Notes under the pieces: generated by a model
Told to the model about the DNA's origin: nothing
The model's database searches: none
What the model saw: the letters and a program-made list of their open reading frames with translations, nothing else
Program-made: the position numbers and the translations under genes
Part shown: positions 1 through 7,484 of the stretch, piece after piece
How the letters are laid out: each line of letters starts with the position of its first letter
Position numbering within the stretch: position 1 is the first letter of the stretch
Assembly: GCA_016184235.1 (NCBI GenBank)
Contig: JACPDC010000091.1
Span: 1-19,450 of the forward strand
DNA length: 19,450 bases
Direction of reading: 5' to 3'
Origin: Deltaproteobacteria bacterium
GTDB lineage: Bacteria; Desulfobacterota; Binatia; UBA9968

Positions 1-153
1 GCCGGCCACGACTCGCAGCGTTGTTGTCTTGCCGCAGCCGCTTGGCCCTAGAAGGGTAAAAAATTCTCCCTCCTCAATGTCGAGATCCACGCCATCGACC
101 GCGGTTACGCGCTCGAAGCGTTTACGCAATTGCCGGACCTGAAGAAATCCCAT
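1..153 (-). CDS. ABC transporter ATP-binding protein, N-terminal part (cut by window edge)
   Basis: Only the first 51 codons lie in the window; the gene runs off the left edge. The frame opens with ATG at 153, preceded by a purine-rich AAAGGG ribosome site. It encodes the start of an importer nucleotide-binding domain: a first beta-strand region, then the Walker A loop GPSGCGKT at about residues 37-44 followed by TTLRVVAG. This closely matches the Walker A region of the complete ATPase at 10368-11459, so it is probably the same PotA/FbpC-type class that energises iron, polyamine or similar importers. It follows the two-domain permease at 192-1925 by 38 bases, so the two probably form one importer. 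The signature motif, Walker B and any TOBE domain are outside the window. Confidence 0.9.
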   Translation of the reverse strand, partial: MGFLQVRQLRKRFERVTAVDGVDLDIEEGEFFTLLGPSGCGKTTTLRVVAG

Positions 154-191
154 CAAACCCTTTCTCGATACGATCTACATTGGATGATTGT

Positions 192-1925
192 TTATTCGGC
201 TCGGATCCCCACCTTGAGACCAAAGGACCTGGCGATGAGGGCCAGCCCTGTGGTGAGAAACACGACCAGGAGCACCGTGATACTCGCGGTCTCCCTATAA
301 CCCGCCGCAATCTGATCCAGGGCCAATAACGCCAGGGTCCTGGTCTCCGAGGTCGCCAAAAGAATGATGGGTGAGGCGCCTCGCGCCGCGAAAAGGAATT
401 TCAACACACCGATCAAGACCATCGTCTGGGCCATCAGGGGAAGCACGATCTTAAAATAGGTGCGCAAGAAACCGGCGCCCGACATGCGCGAGGCCTCTTC
501 GAGTTCTCTCCCCAACTGGATGAAACTGGCCTTGAGGATCTGAGTAGAGAGGGTCACGCCTCCCATGATAAAGGCGATCATCAGGAGAAAAAGCGTGCCG
601 TAAAAGGGCCTGAAGATCGGCGTGCCGAGAAACATCCAGAGCAGCCCGAGCCCCGCCAGCACTCCGGGAATAGCCGAGGGAATCCAGCAGATGGCATCCA
701 GGATGGAGCGGCCGGGAAGCCGGGTGCGAACCAAAATATAGGCGATGAGGGAGAAGAGAATGGGCCCGATCAGGGCCGCGCTGCCGGCCACGATGAGGGT
801 GTTTTCCAGCGCTTCCAGCAAGCGCGGATCACTGAGGGCCATCTGCCAGTACTCCAGCGTCCAGGTCTTCGGCAGATTAAAAAAACCGAACCGCACCATG
901 AAGCTGCCGCCCAGAACGCTCAAAATGGGAACGCCCACCGCGAGGAAAACGATGAGCAGTATCGAGAGCATGAGGGGAAATTTCCAGATCCCCAGGTCGA
1001 CGAGCTTGGGCTTGAACTGGCTGGTCACGGTCGTGTATTGCCGCCCGTGGATGAGCCTCTGCTGCAGAGGAATGATGATCGCCAATAGCAGCAGGACAAT
1101 ACTTCCAAGAGCGGCTGCCTGGTTCACGAGCGGCGGTTCCTGCCGCGCCAGGTCTAGAATCTTCGTGGAATAAACATAAAAACCCCACGGAATCCCGAGC
1201 AGCAGCTCGATCTCGAAGGATTCGAACAGGCGCACCACCCCCAAGAGAAATACCACAACCAGGGCCGGAGTCATCACGGGCAGGGTGACACGGAACATCG
1301 TCTTCAGGGTGCTCCCCCCCGACATCCGGCTGGCCTCTTCCATAGCGGCATCCATCCGCCGGAAGGCCGGGGTCAAGAGTATGACCTTGGTGTCGAGACC
1401 GCTGATACAATGAACCCAGATGATTCCCCAGAAGGAATAGATGTCAAACGTGATCTTGTCGAGGAACGGGATCTCCTTGAGCCACACATTGACAAGTCCT
1501 GTGTTGGGATCCAGAAGCAGCATCCAGCCGAAGGTGACGGCGATGCTGGGCAGCATGAAGGAAAGCCAGAAGAGAAACTCAAAGCCGTTGGCAAAGGGGA
1601 TATTGGTCCGGGCCAAAATCCACGCGATCAGAACTCCCAAGGGAAAGACCAGCAGATTGCGCACGATGGCGATCTTGATCGTATTCCACAGGGAGACCCA
1701 GATCCCCGGATCGCTGAAGGCGTCGCGCCACGCCTGCAGACCGTAGACCGGGGGCTCGGCGATAGTCGCCACATTGAAGCTGTTGATCAGAATCAGGACC
1801 AGAGGGTAGAGGATATAGAAACCCATCGATCCTATAAGCAGGATCATCAAAAACAGGCCCCGATGGAACGGCGCCATCCAGCTTCGAAACAGAGATTCCT
1901 CTTTTGCTATTGCACCATCAGCCAT
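192..1925 (-). CDS. ABC transporter permease, fused two-domain FbpB type
   Basis: A 577-residue inner-membrane permease made of two homologous halves. Each half has about six hydrophobic segments and ends in the cytoplasmic EAA loop that docks on the ATPase: EEASRMSGG...TLP at about residues 197-216 and EEASRMSGA...VLP at about 477-496. Fused double permeases of this size are typical of the iron(III)/FbpB-like group, which also includes importers of other small solutes. I chose ATG 1925 because GAAGAGG lies just upstream. An open frame continues to 2096 but would run back over the end of the preceding aldolase-fold gene. The ATPase start follows by 38 bases. No binding protein is adjacent; the nearest in the same unit is at 5278-6402, and it may feed this permease. 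Substrate unknown. Confidence 0.93.
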   Translation of the reverse strand: MADGAIAKEESLFRSWMAPFHRGLFLMILLIGSMGFYILYPLVLILINSFNVATIAEPPVYGLQAWRDAFSDPGIWVSLWNTIKIAIVRNLLVFPLGVLIAWILARTNIPFANGFEFLFWLSFMLPSIAVTFGWMLLLDPNTGLVNVWLKEIPFLDKITFDIYSFWGIIWVHCISGLDTKVILLTPAFRRMDAAMEEASRMSGGSTLKTMFRVTLPVMTPALVVVFLLGVVRLFESFEIELLLGIPWGFYVYSTKILDLARQEPPLVNQAAALGSIVLLLLAIIIPLQQRLIHGRQYTTVTSQFKPKLVDLGIWKFPLMLSILLIVFLAVGVPILSVLGGSFMVRFGFFNLPKTWTLEYWQMALSDPRLLEALENTLIVAGSAALIGPILFSLIAYILVRTRLPGRSILDAICWIPSAIPGVLAGLGLLWMFLGTPIFRPFYGTLFLLMIAFIMGGVTLSTQILKASFIQLGRELEEASRMSGAGFLRTYFKIVLPLMAQTMVLIGVLKFLFAARGASPIILLATSETRTLALLALDQIAAGYRETASITVLLVVFLTTGLALIARSFGLKVGIRAE

Positions 1926-1953
1926 GGGGCCCTCTTCGCGAAGATGCCCAAGC

Positions 1954-2700
1954 CTACTTCTCAAGCAGCCTTGCGTAATAGCGCCAATCCGAATGCTCGC
2001 CGGAGGGACTTTTCTTTGCCCGCACGCCCTTCTCCCACCTTCGCTGGTATTCCTGAATGTCCTCATCGGGAATCTGCCGCGGCTCCCCAACGGCATAGGC
2101 GAGATAGTTCATTCGAGCCAGCTCAAAGAGATTCAAGCTGATTAGAGTGGCGTCCTCCACGCTCTCACCCGCCGTCGTCATCCCGTGGCCGAGAAGAAGG
2201 CAGGCCTTTTTGTCACCCATCGCGCGCATAAAGTCTTTTCCAAGCTCCTCGTCAATAATGGTGACGCTGCGCGGGTAGAGGGGGATGCCCTGCAGGAGCA
2301 GCCTCATGCTTGGAGGATTGTAGGCGCCATAGATCGGCAGCAGCGGTTTGCCGCACGCGGTCAGAATAACCACCCAATCGGGATGGGTATGGATGACGCT
2401 CGCGATCTCCGGCCTGGCCTTGTAGACCGCCAGATGCATGGCCGTTTCGTGCGGCGCATCCAGTCCTTCGCCCGCCTCCAGCACTTTCCCTTCGAGGTCG
2501 ATGGTGATGATGTCCTTTTCCGAGGCGAATTCCAAAGCCGCCTCATTGGGGCCTTTGGATTTGATGAGGATCCTATCGGTCCCTGGGATCCTGGCGCTGA
2601 CATGACCAAAAGCGCCCTTGGTCACTCCCATCTTGCCGATGATCCGGCACGATAGAGCGATCTTTTTTCTCAGCTCCCTGACCTTTTGCGTCGCCGCCAT
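1954..2700 (-). CDS. Class II aldolase/adducin-fold protein, possible decarboxylase
   Basis: A 248-residue cytoplasmic protein of the zinc-dependent class II aldolase family (fuculose-1-phosphate aldolase, ribulose-5-phosphate epimerase, adducin head). The expected metal ligands are visible: H104 and H106 in VIHTHPDW and H172 in LLGHGMTT; the usual catalytic acid is E85 in PHETAMHLA. The length is normal. The start ATG 2700 has a GAGGAGA site seven bases before it, and the gene begins nine bases after the RidA-like stop, so the two are co-transcribed. The family includes sugar-phosphate aldolases, but in aromatic-acid clusters members act as decarboxylases; to my knowledge 3,4-dihydroxyphthalate 2-decarboxylase (PhtC) of Arthrobacter has this fold. 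Given the neighbours I infer an aromatic-acid decarboxylase or a retro-aldol step, without proof of substrate. Confidence 0.9.
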   Translation of the reverse strand: MAATQKVRELRKKIALSCRIIGKMGVTKGAFGHVSARIPGTDRILIKSKGPNEAALEFASEKDIITIDLEGKVLEAGEGLDAPHETAMHLAVYKARPEIASVIHTHPDWVVILTACGKPLLPIYGAYNPPSMRLLLQGIPLYPRSVTIIDEELGKDFMRAMGDKKACLLLGHGMTTAGESVEDATLISLNLFELARMNYLAYAVGEPRQIPDEDIQEYQRRWEKGVRAKKSPSGEHSDWRYYARLLEK

Positions 2701-2709
2701 GATCTCTCC

Positions 2710-3093
2710 TCAAAGAACCGCAACCAGCTCGACCTGGAAGAGCATGCCGCCGCGCAGCTCCCCCGTCACGGCATGGCGGGCCGGACGGTCCTTTTCGTCG
2801 GGGAACATCTTGACCCACTCCTTATTGATGGAGTCGCGGAGTTTCTCCTCTTTGAGAAACACGGTCATATGGGCGATGTTGTCCGGCGTCCCGCCGGCAT
2901 TTTTCATGAACGTGCGGATATTGCGGAAAAGCGCTTCCGCCTGGCGGTCCGGCTCTTCCGGGAGCTTGCCCGTCTCCGTATCCCGGCCCGAGATGGCCGA
3001 GGAAAACACCATATTGCCGATCTTTGCGCCGTTGGGAATCGGCGCGCCGTGGGCCAGCCCCGGGATATTCACCACCTGTCTCTTGCTCGCCAT
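2710..3093 (-). CDS. RidA/YjgF/UK114 family protein
   Basis: A 127-residue protein covering the whole RidA fold, which forms trimers with active sites at subunit interfaces. RidA hydrolyses reactive enamine/imine intermediates, and relatives act as deaminases or in catabolic side-roles. The conserved arginine that binds the substrate carboxylate in RidA corresponds to R106 in RPARHAV, followed by the usual closing strand (FQVELVAV). The start is ATG 3093 behind a GAGAGGG site. The gene sits between the LigJ-like amidohydrolase (61 bases upstream) and the class II aldolase-fold gene (nine bases downstream). Rid-family members often occur in aromatic and amino-aromatic catabolic clusters (for example the 2-aminomuconate deaminase type), so hydrolysis of an enamine or tautomer of a ring-cleavage product is plausible. 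That is inference; housekeeping detoxification is the alternative. Confidence 0.93.
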   Translation of the reverse strand: MASKRQVVNIPGLAHGAPIPNGAKIGNMVFSSAISGRDTETGKLPEEPDRQAEALFRNIRTFMKNAGGTPDNIAHMTVFLKEEKLRDSINKEWVKMFPDEKDRPARHAVTGELRGGMLFQVELVAVL

Positions 3094-3154
3094 AATCTAC
3101 CCTCTCTTTCTCAGCTTGGCCTGTATCTCGCTCCTGACAAACGAATCGTTGTCC

Positions 3155-4075
3155 CTAGATATTTTTGAGATTGAATACTCGCCTGGCGTTATCTTCCAGG
3201 ATCATTTTTTTCTGAGCTGCGGAGAGCCAGTCGATCGATTCCACCACCGGCCTCAAGTCATCCAGCATTCTCCCCTCGTATTTGAACGAGCCCCTTCCGG
3301 GAGTCTCGGTGCCGAAGAGCACCCGTTCCGGGCCGACGACCTTGATCAGGAGCTCCAGGGCCTCCTTGGTGTAGAGAGTCCCATCGAAGTAGAGTTTTTT
3401 GTAGCCGTCCAGGAAAGCCCCCTTGTACCTGGAGCCGTAAAGATCGGCCTCCTCTCTTCCGGGAGGATTGAGATAGCGCCCTATCTGGAAGGTCGTCCCC
3501 CCGCCCCCGTGGGCGATGATGACCTTGAGCTTGGGAAACTGTTCCAGCACCCCGCCATAAACCAGGGTCGGTCCGGCGATGGTCTCTTCCAGGGGTTGCC
3601 CCAGCATGTAGCCCAGGCGGTAGCGCAGGAACCTCCTTCCCGTGAGAAACGCCGCGTGGATGAAGAGGGGCGCGTCGAGCTCCTGGGCCTTGGCATAGAG
3701 CGGGGACCAATACTCGTCGTCCAGGGGCGGAGTAGATTCATCCCCCTTTGGATTGGGATTCACGATCGCGCCGACCAGACCCAAGTCCCGGACCGCCCTT
3801 TCCAACTCCTCCACGACCGCCTTCATGTCGCTCTGCGGAAGAACGGCCATGGCGCGCAGTCGATCCGGCCTTTTCCCGACCGCCTCGGCCACGACGTTGT
3901 TGAAGACCTTGCACCACGGAATATTGATCATGGGATTTTCCGCGGACAGCATGGAGACGGGCCGGATGCTGAGGATCTGCAGATCGATCCCCCTTTCGTC
4001 CATGCACTGGATGTTTCTCTGGTTTTCTTCGTCGATCCCCTTGAGCGGCCTGGCCGTGGCCGAGGCGTTTCTCAA
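3155..4075 (-). CDS. Amidohydrolase_2 family, LigJ (4-oxalomesaconate hydratase)-like, N-terminus missing
   Basis: A 306-residue frame from the best available start, TTG 4075; an in-frame stop (TGA) lies 15 bases before it, so no longer version exists in this frame. The body is a clear metal-dependent TIM-barrel amidohydrolase (ACMSD/LigJ group): INIPWCKVFNN at 50-60, AVLPQSD at 77-83, H140 in PLFIH, H189 in IIAHGGGG, FGTETPG at 254-260 and DNARRVFNL at the end. The spacing and wording recall LigJ, which hydrates 4-oxalomesaconate in the protocatechuate 4,5-cleavage pathway. What is absent is the N-terminal strand with the HxH metal ligands, normally about 40-50 residues before this point. 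The usual late metal-ligand Asp is replaced by E257, which LigJ-type members share. The 67 bases up to the cupin gene encode no HxH in any frame on this strand. It is either a truncated relic or an atypical enzyme. Confidence 0.8.
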   Translation of the reverse strand: MRNASATARPLKGIDEENQRNIQCMDERGIDLQILSIRPVSMLSAENPMINIPWCKVFNNVVAEAVGKRPDRLRAMAVLPQSDMKAVVEELERAVRDLGLVGAIVNPNPKGDESTPPLDDEYWSPLYAKAQELDAPLFIHAAFLTGRRFLRYRLGYMLGQPLEETIAGPTLVYGGVLEQFPKLKVIIAHGGGGTTFQIGRYLNPPGREEADLYGSRYKGAFLDGYKKLYFDGTLYTKEALELLIKVVGPERVLFGTETPGRGSFKYEGRMLDDLRPVVESIDWLSAAQKKMILEDNARRVFNLKNI

Positions 4076-4112
4076 AGAGAGCAGGCTGAATCAGTTCCTC
4101 CTTGCACCGCGG

Positions 4113-4139
4113 TTCAAACCGTTCAAGTCGTTCAAAGTT
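4113..4139. repeat. Three imperfect 9-bp tandem units
   Basis: The gap between the cupin stop and the LigJ-like frame holds three head-to-tail nonamers on the plus strand: TTCAAACCG, TTCAAGTCG, TTCAAAGTT. Each shares TTCAA, with exact 9-base spacing. It abuts the point where the amidohydrolase has lost its N-terminus. No function is evident. Confidence 0.6.
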
Positions 4140-4142
4140 TGC

Positions 4143-5249
4143 TTAACCCTTATGCGTGCAGTGGGGATGATAGCCTCCCATGCGACATTGGGCTGCCACT
4201 TTCGCCAAACCGGCCTCGAACTCCCGGTGGATCCCCGGATCCTCGTCCTCGAACTCGATCTGGCCGCCGCCTTTCTTGATATCCGTGTAGGTGGAGCCGT
4301 CGCCGTCGGTCATCCTCATGAAGCGAAAGCGCCAGTTGTTCCAGCGCAGCGCCAGGTAGCGCGCCGGCTGGGCCCCGGAATTGAAATGCTGATGAAACCA
4401 CTGGTTGGGCGGCACGACCACGCTCCCCGGCTTCCAGTCGACCCGCTTGCGCCCCTCACCCTCCTTCCAGAGAAGCGAATAGCCCTGCCCGCTCAAGATG
4501 ATGACGTGGGCGCCCGGTCCGTGCCGGTGGCCCTTCTTATAGGTCCCCACGGGAAACTCCGAGATGTGGCATCCCATCGTCTGGCCGGCCAGGTCGAATT
4601 TCATGTTGCTGCTGCCCTTGCCCCGCTCGCTGTAGTCCTTCAAAGAGACGGTATGGGTATCGGCGACGAAGTTCGTCGACATGAAGAGCCGGCCGTAGAT
4701 CTTCCCCTTGCCGCTGAAGTAATCCTCCTCCTCGGCGTTGAAGCGGTCGCTGAAAACAAACTCATCGCCGAAGATGAAGTCCAGGTTATGGAAGAGATTC
4801 ATCATGAAGCAGGAGTTGGTGACCGCGAAATACCGGGCCGGCTCACTGCCGCTGCCGTTGAAATGCTGGTACCAGGCGTTCAGGGGAATGGCGAAGAGGC
4901 TGCCCGGCCCCCATTCGAAGGTCTGCTTCCTGCTCCCCTTCTGCCAGACCGTCGTCGCCCCGTGCCCCTTGGCGACGTAGACCATTTCCTCGTAGAGGTG
5001 TTTTTGCGGCTTCAGCTTCCCCCCGGGCGGGATCTCGCAGATATAACCGTCGTTCACCCCGCCGGTCCCGTCGAGGATCACGATCGCCCCGAGGCCCCCT
5101 TTGAGATCCCATGGCGCGAGCTCCACGCTCTTGATATCCTCGACGAAGAATCCCCTGACGACGGGGATCTTCTGTGTCTGAAGCCAGTCCGCATGGGTTT
5201 CGATTTTAGGGAGCAGGCTCTCATCCAGCTTCTCGATCTTCTCTTCCAT
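4143..5249 (-). CDS. Bicupin protein, gentisate-1,2-dioxygenase-like architecture
   Basis: A 368-residue protein with two cupin barrels and no signal peptide. Barrel 1 has H84 and E88 (HLYEEMVYV), the glycine turn GPGSLFAIP, and H129 (WYQHFN). Barrel 2 has H241, H243 and H248 (GHRHGPGAHVIILSG), PGSVVVPP and H288 (WFHQHFN). Both barrels therefore retain plausible metal-binding histidines. Two-barrel cupins include ring-cleaving gentisate, salicylate and 1-hydroxy-2-naphthoate dioxygenases (about 340-380 residues), but also isomerases and non-catalytic relatives; the sequence does not decide which. ATG 5249 follows AGGAGA. The gene starts 28 bases after the binding-protein stop and ends 67 bases before the amidohydrolase. 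Its position next to a LigJ-like enzyme makes a ring-modifying oxygenase reasonable. It would be a second ring-cleavage candidate besides the LigB-like gene. Confidence 0.88.
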   Translation of the reverse strand: MEEKIEKLDESLLPKIETHADWLQTQKIPVVRGFFVEDIKSVELAPWDLKGGLGAIVILDGTGGVNDGYICEIPPGGKLKPQKHLYEEMVYVAKGHGATTVWQKGSRKQTFEWGPGSLFAIPLNAWYQHFNGSGSEPARYFAVTNSCFMMNLFHNLDFIFGDEFVFSDRFNAEEEDYFSGKGKIYGRLFMSTNFVADTHTVSLKDYSERGKGSSNMKFDLAGQTMGCHISEFPVGTYKKGHRHGPGAHVIILSGQGYSLLWKEGEGRKRVDWKPGSVVVPPNQWFHQHFNSGAQPARYLALRWNNWRFRFMRMTDGDGSTYTDIKKGGGQIEFEDEDPGIHREFEAGLAKVAAQCRMGGYHPHCTHKG

Positions 5250-5277
5250 CTCTTTCTCCTCCTGCGCGGCGCGATCG

Positions 5278-6402
5278 TTATCTCTTGCTCTCGTTGGCTT
5301 GCATGATCTCTTTTGCGAGCTGAAAGATAGGCTTCATGTCGGCAAACTCGGGGCGAACCACATCGAAGTATTTCCTCCCTTCGACCAACTGGTTGTCTTT
5401 CGGGACGCCGTCCTTCGGGACATCGATTCTGCGCGAGTTCGGGGGGTCATCCGGATCGCCGAGCTTCTGCAGCGCGATCTGTCCTTTGGTGGAAAGGAAC
5501 CAATTGATGAAAACTTTTGCCGCATGGGGATGAGGGGCGCGGTTGAGAAGGGCCAGGGAGCCGCCGCCCGTAGAGAAGCTCCCCCCCTCCTTCCAGGCGC
5601 TGGTCTCGAAGTCGTCCACGGGGAGCCCCTGGTTTTTGGCCCGCAAAGAATCCTTGCATCCCATACAGATCGCGAACTTCCCCTGGGCGAGCCAATCGGT
5701 CATCTGGCGAAAGTTTTTGCTGAAGGTGATATCCATGCCGCCGAAAAAACGCTTGATAAACTCAGGACCCAGCTCCGGGTGGTAATAAAGAAACTGCATC
5801 GTCGCCCCCAGGCCGGTGTCCCGGGGATCCAAGGAAACGATCTTGCCTTTCCACTTCGGACTGACCAGATCCCAGTGAGACTTGAACTTTTCCGAATGCA
5901 CCATTTTCGCATTGAAGGAAAGCTGCGCTGAGCTCGGGTTGGCCAGATAGGCGAAGATATATTTCCCGTCCGGGTCCGCATAGCGATGCTCGCCGCCGTA
6001 CCACTTTGACGGATCTGTGACTTCGGGGAGAATGAGCGCGGGCTTAATCGGATCCAGGGCCTTGCCTTTGTAAAGCACGTTAAAGGCCCCATTGGCCCCG
6101 CCGCTGTAGACGTCAGCGAGATACTTCTCGGCCCTCCTCTCGGCCGCGATTCTGGTTGTCAGTTGCGAGCCTCTCCCGGTGACGGTAACTGCCTTGATAT
6201 CGGGATATTCCCTCTGAAAGGATTCCACGAGCCTGCCATACCGGTATATGTGGACTACAACCTGACCCTCCTTTTTTGCGGCCGCGAGGGTTTTCTCCCA
6301 CTCCCGGCTCCAGTCAGACTGAGCCTGGATAGGCAGAGGATAATGCAATAGGATCCCGGCGATAACAGCGAGAAAAAAACGACCTCTCTTTACGTTGGAC
6401 AT
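5278..6402 (-). CDS. Periplasmic ABC substrate-binding protein, iron(III)-type family (copy 1)
   Basis: A 374-residue secreted binding protein. The n-region MSNVKRGR, a hydrophobic stretch and a cleavage site after IQA form a Sec signal peptide with no lipobox cysteine. The mature part has the type-II periplasmic binding fold seen in FbpA/AfuA relatives, with the island's recurring motifs: DWSREWEKTLAAAKKEG, LILPE, SPKWKGKIV, DWLAQGKFAI and APHPHAAKVFINWFLS. The YY pair (206-207) does not sit in a recognisable FbpA NNYY context, so iron binding is not supported. A CxxC pair, C246/C249, occurs in a context shared with copy 2 only. ATG 6402 has AAGGAG upstream. It follows the SsuA/THI5-fold gene by 52 bases and probably serves the permease/ATPase pair at 1925-1, or shares the other importer. 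An aromatic-acid ligand is inferred from the neighbourhood. Confidence 0.92.
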   Translation of the reverse strand: MSNVKRGRFFLAVIAGILLHYPLPIQAQSDWSREWEKTLAAAKKEGQVVVHIYRYGRLVESFQREYPDIKAVTVTGRGSQLTTRIAAERRAEKYLADVYSGGANGAFNVLYKGKALDPIKPALILPEVTDPSKWYGGEHRYADPDGKYIFAYLANPSSAQLSFNAKMVHSEKFKSHWDLVSPKWKGKIVSLDPRDTGLGATMQFLYYHPELGPEFIKRFFGGMDITFSKNFRQMTDWLAQGKFAICMGCKDSLRAKNQGLPVDDFETSAWKEGGSFSTGGGSLALLNRAPHPHAAKVFINWFLSTKGQIALQKLGDPDDPPNSRRIDVPKDGVPKDNQLVEGRKYFDVVRPEFADMKPIFQLAKEIMQANESKR

Positions 6403-6454
6403 AGAGGGCTCCTTTCTAACAGAAACAGCTCCGATCTATAACCGCCGTCCAAAC

Positions 6455-7390
6455 TCACCTATACAACCTGTCGATATAGCCGCTGTCGTCGATCTCGCGA
6501 ACGTAGTGCAGATCCCACAAGGCCAAAGGATTGAAATCTCGTATCGCCGGGCTTTCCCGCACGGCCAGGGCAAAGATATTCTCGATCGCCCCGGCGGTGG
6601 GGTAGGGTTTCCGCTCCAGAGACTTCTCCTGGTTTTCGTAGAATATATCCATCTCTTCTCCCGACTGGAATTTAAGGACATCGCGGCAGCTCTTCTCGAA
6701 GATATTGAGGGTATCCTCCCGCCGGGTCTTGAAAAAGTGGATCGCATCCACCAGCGCCAGGAGCAGACGGCGGACCTCGTCCTGATGGCGATTCACGTAG
6801 GTCGTCGTCGTGGTGATCGTCACCCCTTCGATCATCGGCATCGAGGATACCTCGATTACGTTGGCCCCGAGCTTGCGCGCGCGCAGCTGCTCGACGGCGC
6901 GCACGAATGTCGCATCATATTCCCCCGACATCACTTTCCGAACGCGATCCAACCCTTTTCTCTCGCCGTTGACCAGCTCCACGTCCCTCCCCTCTTCCAG
7001 ACCGTGAATCTGCAGGTAGCGCCAGACGTTGAGCCCGGTATGGCTGTGGAAGTCGTCCATGGCGACGCGCTTATCCTTTAGGTCCTTAACCCCGCGAATG
7101 CCGTCGCGCGCCACCAGCCAATTTTCTTTCCACAGATTATTGGTCTGGGCGATGTGCACAAACGGCTCCCCTTTCAGCGCCCGCGGGGCGTAGAGGTTGT
7201 GGTGGTTGCCGGAGATAATATCGAGCTCTCCCGCCCTCAGCTCCTTAAGCGCCTGCTCTCGCAACCCTTCCCTGGAGCCGAGCTCGATCTCCACCCCATG
7301 TTTTTCGAGAAACCCGCCCTCCTCCATCACCTTCCACAGGGGCACATGGCCCGCTGCCCGGTAAAATACCCGAATTTTCTTCGCCGCCAT
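6455..7390 (-). CDS. Signal-less SsuA/THI5 (NMT1)-fold protein, possible dihydroxyphthalate-decarboxylase-like enzyme
   Basis: A 311-residue protein with the periplasmic-binding-protein type 2 fold of the SsuA/NMT1 group: an initial strand (KIRVFYRAAG), PLWKVMEEGGFLEKHGVEIE, ELRAGELDIISG at 50-61, then GVKDLKDKRVAM at 100-111. Unlike transport receptors of this fold it has no signal peptide: the protein starts MAAKKIRVFY directly at the first strand. ATG 7390 is preceded by AGGAG nine bases away, so this start is good. Cytoplasmic members include Thi5-type pyrimidine synthases, whose cysteine-rich motif is absent here, and, to my knowledge, 4,5-dihydroxyphthalate decarboxylase (Pht5/OphC, about 330 residues). 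Beside a Pht3-like oxygenase and a Pht4-like dehydrogenase I favour a Pht5-like decarboxylase. A binding protein with a lost leader is the alternative. Confidence 0.8.
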   Translation of the reverse strand: MAAKKIRVFYRAAGHVPLWKVMEEGGFLEKHGVEIELGSREGLREQALKELRAGELDIISGNHHNLYAPRALKGEPFVHIAQTNNLWKENWLVARDGIRGVKDLKDKRVAMDDFHSHTGLNVWRYLQIHGLEEGRDVELVNGERKGLDRVRKVMSGEYDATFVRAVEQLRARKLGANVIEVSSMPMIEGVTITTTTTYVNRHQDEVRRLLLALVDAIHFFKTRREDTLNIFEKSCRDVLKFQSGEEMDIFYENQEKSLERKPYPTAGAIENIFALAVRESPAIRDFNPLALWDLHYVREIDDSGYIDRLYR

Positions 7391-7411
7391 ACTAAATTCT
7401 CCTGTCTGTTC

Positions 7412-7479
7412 TTGCCTTTTGCCTTTTGCCTTTTGCCTTTTGCCTTTTGCCTTTTGCCTTTTGCCTACCGCCTATCGCC
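7412..7479. repeat. 7-bp tandem repeat (TTTTGCC)n
   Basis: Seven perfect head-to-tail copies of TTTTGCC occupy 7417-7465, preceded by a partial TTGCC (7412-7416) and followed by two decayed units (TACCGCC, TATCGCC) to 7479. It fills most of the 94-base gap between the binding-protein stop (7485) and the SsuA/THI5-fold start (7390). On the transcript it reads GGCAAAA repeated. The unit is too short and lacks spacers, so it is not a CRISPR array. A slippage-prone simple repeat is the plain reading. Confidence 0.95.
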
Positions 7480-7484
7480 TCTCT

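Noticed and set aside
1926..2096. N-terminal extension of the first permease by 57 residues
   Set aside because: It overlaps the end of the aldolase-fold gene, is not membrane-like, and a good ribosome site precedes ATG 1925.
2618..5306. Long open frames on the plus strand (for example 2618-4279 and 3753-5306, over 500 codons each)
   Set aside because: They lie opposite well-supported minus-strand genes, span several gene junctions, and encode low-complexity Pro/Arg/Leu-rich sequence with no family resemblance; they follow from GC-rich codon use.
7412..7479. CRISPR array
   Set aside because: The repeat is seven bases with no spacers, and no cas gene is present.
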